A DNA stretch of 8,942 bases from Rhodospirillaceae bacterium. GTDB lineage: Bacteria; Pseudomonadota; Alphaproteobacteria; MPNO01; UBA2964. Positions 5,903-8,942 of this stretch are shown one piece after another. The stretch covers positions 1 through 8,942 of the forward strand of contig JABJKO010000155.1 of NCBI GenBank assembly GCA_018660305.1. The letters are read 5' to 3'. Position numbers and translations under genes: made by a program. Numbering within the stretch: the first letter of the stretch is position 1; every line of letters starts with the position of its first letter. Below the pieces are notes generated by a model. The model was not told the origin of the DNA. It saw only the letters and a list, made by a program, of their open reading frames with translations, and ran no database searches.

Positions 5903-7681
5903 ATGTCGGAGGGAACCCAACGCAGGCTGACTACAATAGTCGCTGCAGACATTGCAGGCTTTTCGCGCTTGGTCGGGATTGACGAAGAAGGCGCCCTTGC
6001 GGCCCAGCGCAGTCACCGAGTTGAACTCATCGAACCTCTACTAGCCAAACATCACGGCCGGATCGCCAACACAGCAGGCGACAGCTTTTTGTTTGAGTTT
6101 CCAAGCGCGGTGGAAGCGGTGCGTTGTTCCCTGGCTATCCAGGACGGCATGGCCGAAAGAAATCACGAAATTTCCGCCGATCAGAAGATTGAATACCGTA
6201 TTGGTATTAACCTAGGCGACGTGATGGCTGATGGCGACGATCTATTGGGCGACGGCGTCAATATTGCCGCCCGCCTGGAAGCGCTCGCCGACGCCGGTGG
6301 TGTCTGCATCTCGCAAACCGTATTGGAACATGTTCGCGACCGCATCGATGTTTCATTCGATGATCTGGGCGAAATCCAAGTCAAGAACATAACGCGCCCG
6401 GTCAGGGTCTGGCGCTGGTTACCGACAAGTCAGACTGACGGGCTTACCGTACTGTCAGCCGCCGGAAATGAAACCCTGGCGCTGCCCGACAAACCTTCTA
6501 TCGCGGTTCTGCCCTTCGACAATATGTCGGGCGACCCTGAACAGGAATATTTCTCCGACGGAATTAGCGAGGACATCATCACGGCCCTTTCCAAGGCAAA
6601 CTGGCTGATGGTCATCGCGCGCAACTCTTCCTTTACCTACAAGGGCCGCGCTGTCGATATCAGCCAGGTCGGCAAGGAATTGGGCGTTCGTTACGTCCTG
6701 GAAGGCAGTGTTCGAAAGGCCGGCAACCGGATCAGGGTAACGGCGCAGTTGATCGATACCGAGGACAACGATCACCTCTGGGCGGAGCGCTATGACCGGG
6801 AATTGGCCGATATATTCGATCTGCAGGACGAGATAACGGAAACCATCACCGCCCGCATCGACAGCGAATTGCGGGCAAGCGAAATCGAACGTTCCCGCCG
6901 CAAACCGCCCGCCAATCTGACGGCCTGGGATCTGTATCAAAGGGGCTTTTGGCATTTTTACCGGTATAATGCAGCCGACAATGCCAGCGCCACGACGCTG
7001 TTCAAACAGGCGGCAGAAGCGGACCCGGACTTCGCCTTGGCCTATTCGGGGATAGCTTACACCCGCTACACAGCGGTGTTTCAGGGCTTCAGCAAAAACC
7101 CGCAAGAGGATATCGCCGAGGGGCTCGAAGTGGCGCGAAAGGCGGTCCTGCTCGATGACAAGGAGGGCTTTGCGCACTTTGTGCTTGGCCGGATGCTGAC
7201 CCTGAGCGGTGACGGCGAACAGGCGATCGCGGAACTGGAAAAATCTCTGGATATCAATCCAAGCTTCGCCCACGCCTATTACGGTCTTAGCCTGGCGTTG
7301 ATGTGGTATGGCAGGGCGGCGGAGGCCAAAGCAGTCGTCGAAACGGCGTTGCGGCTTAGTCCGCGGGATCCGTTGCGTTATGGGATGCTTACCGTCAGGG
7401 CGAACAGCAGCCTTTTGTCAGGCGACCACCAAGACGCTGTCGAGTATATGAAAAAGGCGATTTTCGAACGAAATGATACTGTTTGGCAAAATCTTCTGTT
7501 GGCGGCGGCGTTGGCGGGGGCCGGACAAGAAGACGAAGCTCGTCGCGCCATCGATGCGTTGCACCTCAATTGGCCTGATTTCACCTTGGCGACTTTCGAA
7601 ACCATGGTCCCCCATCTCCACCCGGAATATGCGGAGACATACCGCCATTTGCTGGCAAAGGCGGGATTGGCAGCGAAGTGA
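5903..7681 (+). CDS. Class III nucleotidyl cyclase with TolB-like domain and TPRs
   Basis: This 592-residue paralogue of the gene at 1095 has the same order: cyclase domain (about 5-172), hydrophilic linker, TolB/FlgO-like domain (about 196-320) and TPR region (about 350-585). Cyclase residues visible are D16 (AADIAGFS), D60 (NTAGDSFLFEF), D113 (DLLGDGVN), N120 and R124 (VNIAAR). The adenine-lysine position is asparagine (N56) here, not the glycine of the other copy. Typical TPR units are AIAELEKSLDINPSFAHAYY and EAKAVVETALRLSPRDP. There is no signal peptide or membrane helix, so a cytosolic enzyme regulated by partner binding is likely. It ends in LLAKAGLAAK, a complete version of the family C-terminus. 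The start MSEGTQRRLTTIVAADI lies at the end of the shared promoter block and lacks a Shine-Dalgarno sequence. The next gene, 173 bases on, has its own ribosome site and is probably a separate unit. Product nucleotide and signal are unknown. Confidence 0.94.
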   Translation: MSEGTQRRLTTIVAADIAGFSRLVGIDEEGALAAQRSHRVELIEPLLAKHHGRIANTAGDSFLFEFPSAVEAVRCSLAIQDGMAERNHEISADQKIEYRIGINLGDVMADGDDLLGDGVNIAARLEALADAGGVCISQTVLEHVRDRIDVSFDDLGEIQVKNITRPVRVWRWLPTSQTDGLTVLSAAGNETLALPDKPSIAVLPFDNMSGDPEQEYFSDGISEDIITALSKANWLMVIARNSSFTYKGRAVDISQVGKELGVRYVLEGSVRKAGNRIRVTAQLIDTEDNDHLWAERYDRELADIFDLQDEITETITARIDSELRASEIERSRRKPPANLTAWDLYQRGFWHFYRYNAADNASATTLFKQAAEADPDFALAYSGIAYTRYTAVFQGFSKNPQEDIAEGLEVARKAVLLDDKEGFAHFVLGRMLTLSGDGEQAIAELEKSLDINPSFAHAYYGLSLALMWYGRAAEAKAVVETALRLSPRDPLRYGMLTVRANSSLLSGDHQDAVEYMKKAIFERNDTVWQNLLLAAALAGAGQEDEARRAIDALHLNWPDFTLATFETMVPHLHPEYAETYRHLLAKAGLAAK

Positions 7682-7700
7682 CGGTTCCCAAGTCCGAAAT

Positions 7701-7776
7701 GGGTCAAAACCCGATCGTTCGCAATTTCCAAAAAAAATGCTTGAAGCTGAAGGTATATCGGACATATCCGGCTGAA
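7701..7776 (+). repeat. Cyclase 3'-flank element, copy after third cyclase
   Basis: Beginning 19 bases after the cyclase stop, this is the best partner of 5608-5682. Its right half includes CGGACATATCCG, which has CGGA/TCCG inverted arms of 4 bases around CATA. It carries an A-run near the middle (7730-7737). It does not look like an intrinsic terminator, and its role is unknown. Confidence 0.8.
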
Positions 7777-7799
7777 CAGCATGAGCGGCCTTGCCCTTG

Positions 7800-7814
7800 G
7801 CCCGCTCGGCGGGC
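7800..7814 (+). terminator. GC-rich hairpin upstream of the carboxylase gene
   Basis: GCCCGC and GCGGGC form a perfect 6-bp stem around a TCG loop. The following bases (ACCATGGGGTC after one C) contain no U-tract, so it is not a textbook intrinsic terminator. It separates the cyclase from the carboxylase gene and could end the cyclase transcript or sit in the carboxylase leader. Confidence 0.3.
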
Positions 7815-7842
7815 ACCATGGGGTCTTAGCATACAGTAAGCG

Positions 7843-7847
7843 TGAGG
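7843..7847 (+). promoter_or_regulatory. Ribosome binding site of the carboxylase gene
   Basis: TGAGG ends 7 bases before the ATG at 7855, an ordinary Shine-Dalgarno arrangement. It supports this ATG, which also matches the family N-terminus, over any later in-frame start. Confidence 0.65.
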
Positions 7848-7854
7848 CCTCCCC

Positions 7855-8942
7855 ATGAAAGATCTGATCGAGGAACTGCGGCAGCGACAGGCGGTTAGTC
7901 TGGAGCATGGCGGCACCGAGCGCATGGCGCGGCAGCATAACCAGGGCAAGCTGACGGCGCGCGAACGCGTCGATCTGCTGTTTGATGCCGACACGTTGGA
8001 AGAGATCGGGCAGCTGGCCACCCACGTGCACACGCCCGTCACCACGATCCCCAATAAGCATACCCCCGCCGACGGCGTCATCGCCGGTTTCGGCAGGATC
8101 GACGGCCGCCCGGCGGCGGTGGTGGCGGAGGATTTCACGGTGCTGGGCGGTTCTCTTGGCATCAATAACTTCGCCAAGAAGAACCGCATTATCGAGCTGG
8201 CCCAGCGGGACAAACTGCCCGTGGTCTGGCTGTTTGACGGCGCCGGGGCGCGCACGGACGAATTCATCGGCCAGGGCCTGGCGCCCATGCATCATTTCAT
8301 GGAGGTGGCCAAGCTGTCCGGCGTAACGCCACAGATCGCCGGCGTCATGGGACCGTGTGCGGGCGATAGCTCGTTATTGCCGGCGATGATGGAATTCATC
8401 GTCATGGTCGAGGGCACGGGCATGCTGGCCGCGGGCGGGCCGCCCCTGGTCAAGATGGGCACGGGACAGGACGTCACGAAAGAAGAACTCGGCGGCGCCG
8501 ATCTGCACTGCCGGGTCTCCGGCGTGGCCGACAACCGGGCCACGGATGATCACGACGCCATAGCCCAGATCCGCCGCTATCTCTCCTACATGCCGACCAA
8601 TGCCTATCAGTACCCGCCGTATGTCGCGACGGACGACAGCCCGGACCGGCGGGAGGAAACCTTGGGCGATATCCTGCCCGCCAACCGCCGCCGCCCCTAC
8701 GACATGATGAAGATCATCGAGAGGGTGGTGGACCGGGACAGCTTTTTTGCCATCAAGCCGGAATTCGCCAAGATGATGATCACCGGTCTGGCCCGCATGG
8801 GGGGCCACGCGGTGGGTATCATCGCCAATCAGCCGAATGTCATGGCGGGCGCCATCACGGCCGTCGCCGGCGCCAAGCACCGCCACTTCATGGATCTGTG
8901 CAACGCCTTTCATCTGCCGATCATCTTTTTGATGGATACCCC
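7855..8942 (+). CDS. Acyl-CoA carboxylase carboxyltransferase subunit (5' part)
   Basis: The frame is open from the ATG to the window's right edge, giving 362 codons of an expected ~510-540. The protein belongs to the biotin-dependent carboxyltransferase family (beta subunits of propionyl-, methylcrotonyl-, geranyl- and acetyl-CoA carboxylases). It moves the carboxyl group from carboxybiotin to an acyl-CoA. Diagnostic parts are the N-terminal KLTARERVDLLFD, the GGS motif at residues 98-100, GPCAGD at 166-171 and GGPPLVK at 194-200, followed by TGQDVTKEELGGADLHCRVSGVAD. The GGPPLVK and GGADLH forms lean towards the methylcrotonyl/geranyl-type branch rather than classical propionyl-CoA carboxylase, but substrate should stay open. 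The biotin carboxylase subunit, usually adjacent, would be expected to the right. By eye this gene is richer in GC than the cyclase genes before it. Antisense open frames over it are shadows. Confidence 0.93.
   Translation, partial: MKDLIEELRQRQAVSLEHGGTERMARQHNQGKLTARERVDLLFDADTLEEIGQLATHVHTPVTTIPNKHTPADGVIAGFGRIDGRPAAVVAEDFTVLGGSLGINNFAKKNRIIELAQRDKLPVVWLFDGAGARTDEFIGQGLAPMHHFMEVAKLSGVTPQIAGVMGPCAGDSSLLPAMMEFIVMVEGTGMLAAGGPPLVKMGTGQDVTKEELGGADLHCRVSGVADNRATDDHDAIAQIRRYLSYMPTNAYQYPPYVATDDSPDRREETLGDILPANRRRPYDMMKIIERVVDRDSFFAIKPEFAKMMITGLARMGGHAVGIIANQPNVMAGAITAVAGAKHRHFMDLCNAFHLPIIFLMDT

Noticed and set aside
6455..7273. Antisense open frame of about 272 codons inside the third cyclase
   Set aside because: It lies wholly within a gene with clear domains and has no recognisable motif or ribosome site; it mirrors the codon bias of the sense strand.
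7378..8295. Antisense open frame of about 305 codons across the third cyclase end and the carboxylase start
   Set aside because: It covers two well-supported plus-strand genes and the spacer between them, shows no family motif and has low-complexity, arginine- and leucine-rich content typical of a shadow frame in GC-rich DNA.
8374..8913. Antisense open frame, His/Gly/Val-rich, inside the carboxylase gene
   Set aside because: The sense frame is an unmistakable carboxyltransferase; the antisense composition is what its codons give in reverse.

Overview
The window looks like an alphaproteobacterial chromosome segment, possibly Rhizobiales or Rhodospirillales-like. The main reason is three paralogous proteins that fuse an N-terminal class III nucleotidyl cyclase domain to a TolB/FlgO-like domain and C-terminal TPRs, an architecture that is strongly expanded in those bacteria. 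No rRNA, tRNA, CRISPR array, insertion sequence or integrase is visible. The lineage is an inference from family composition, not a database result.

Layout from left to right. (1) The 3' part of a first cyclase/TolB/TPR gene (2-922; its N-terminus lies outside). (2) A complete second paralogue (1095-2828). (3) An intergenic stretch of about 360 bases with repeat-like sequence. (4) An amidase-signature hydrolase (3187-4680). (5) A convergent gene on the minus strand, a DsbA-fold 2-hydroxychromene-2-carboxylate isomerase-like protein (4844-5503). (6) About 400 bases of intergenic DNA holding repeats and a promoter block. (7) A third complete cyclase/TolB/TPR paralogue (5903-7681). (8) The first 362 codons of an acyl-CoA carboxylase carboxyltransferase subunit (7855 onward), open at the window's right edge.

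The most interesting structure is that the cyclase genes behave like a repeated cassette. The two visible 5' ends share a block containing an 18-base identical stretch at exactly the same distance from the ATG. They have no Shine-Dalgarno sequence and carry a -10-like hexamer 7 bases before the ATG, which suggests leaderless transcripts. Their 3' sides share a related element of about 50-75 bases (best pair 5608-5682 and 7701-7776; weaker copies after the first and second genes). One good copy lies next to no intact cyclase, which hints at a lost fourth paralogue beside the isomerase gene. The second cyclase also seems to have lost its normal C-terminus: a frame change just before the stop leaves the expected ending readable out of frame.

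Functionally, the cyclases probably make cAMP or cGMP in the cytosol under control of protein-protein contacts through the TPRs. The adenine-recognising lysine of classical adenylate cyclases is absent in both complete copies, so substrate and activity are open. Amidase, isomerase and carboxylase are metabolic enzymes of no evident shared pathway, and nothing in the sequence ties them to the cyclases beyond proximity.
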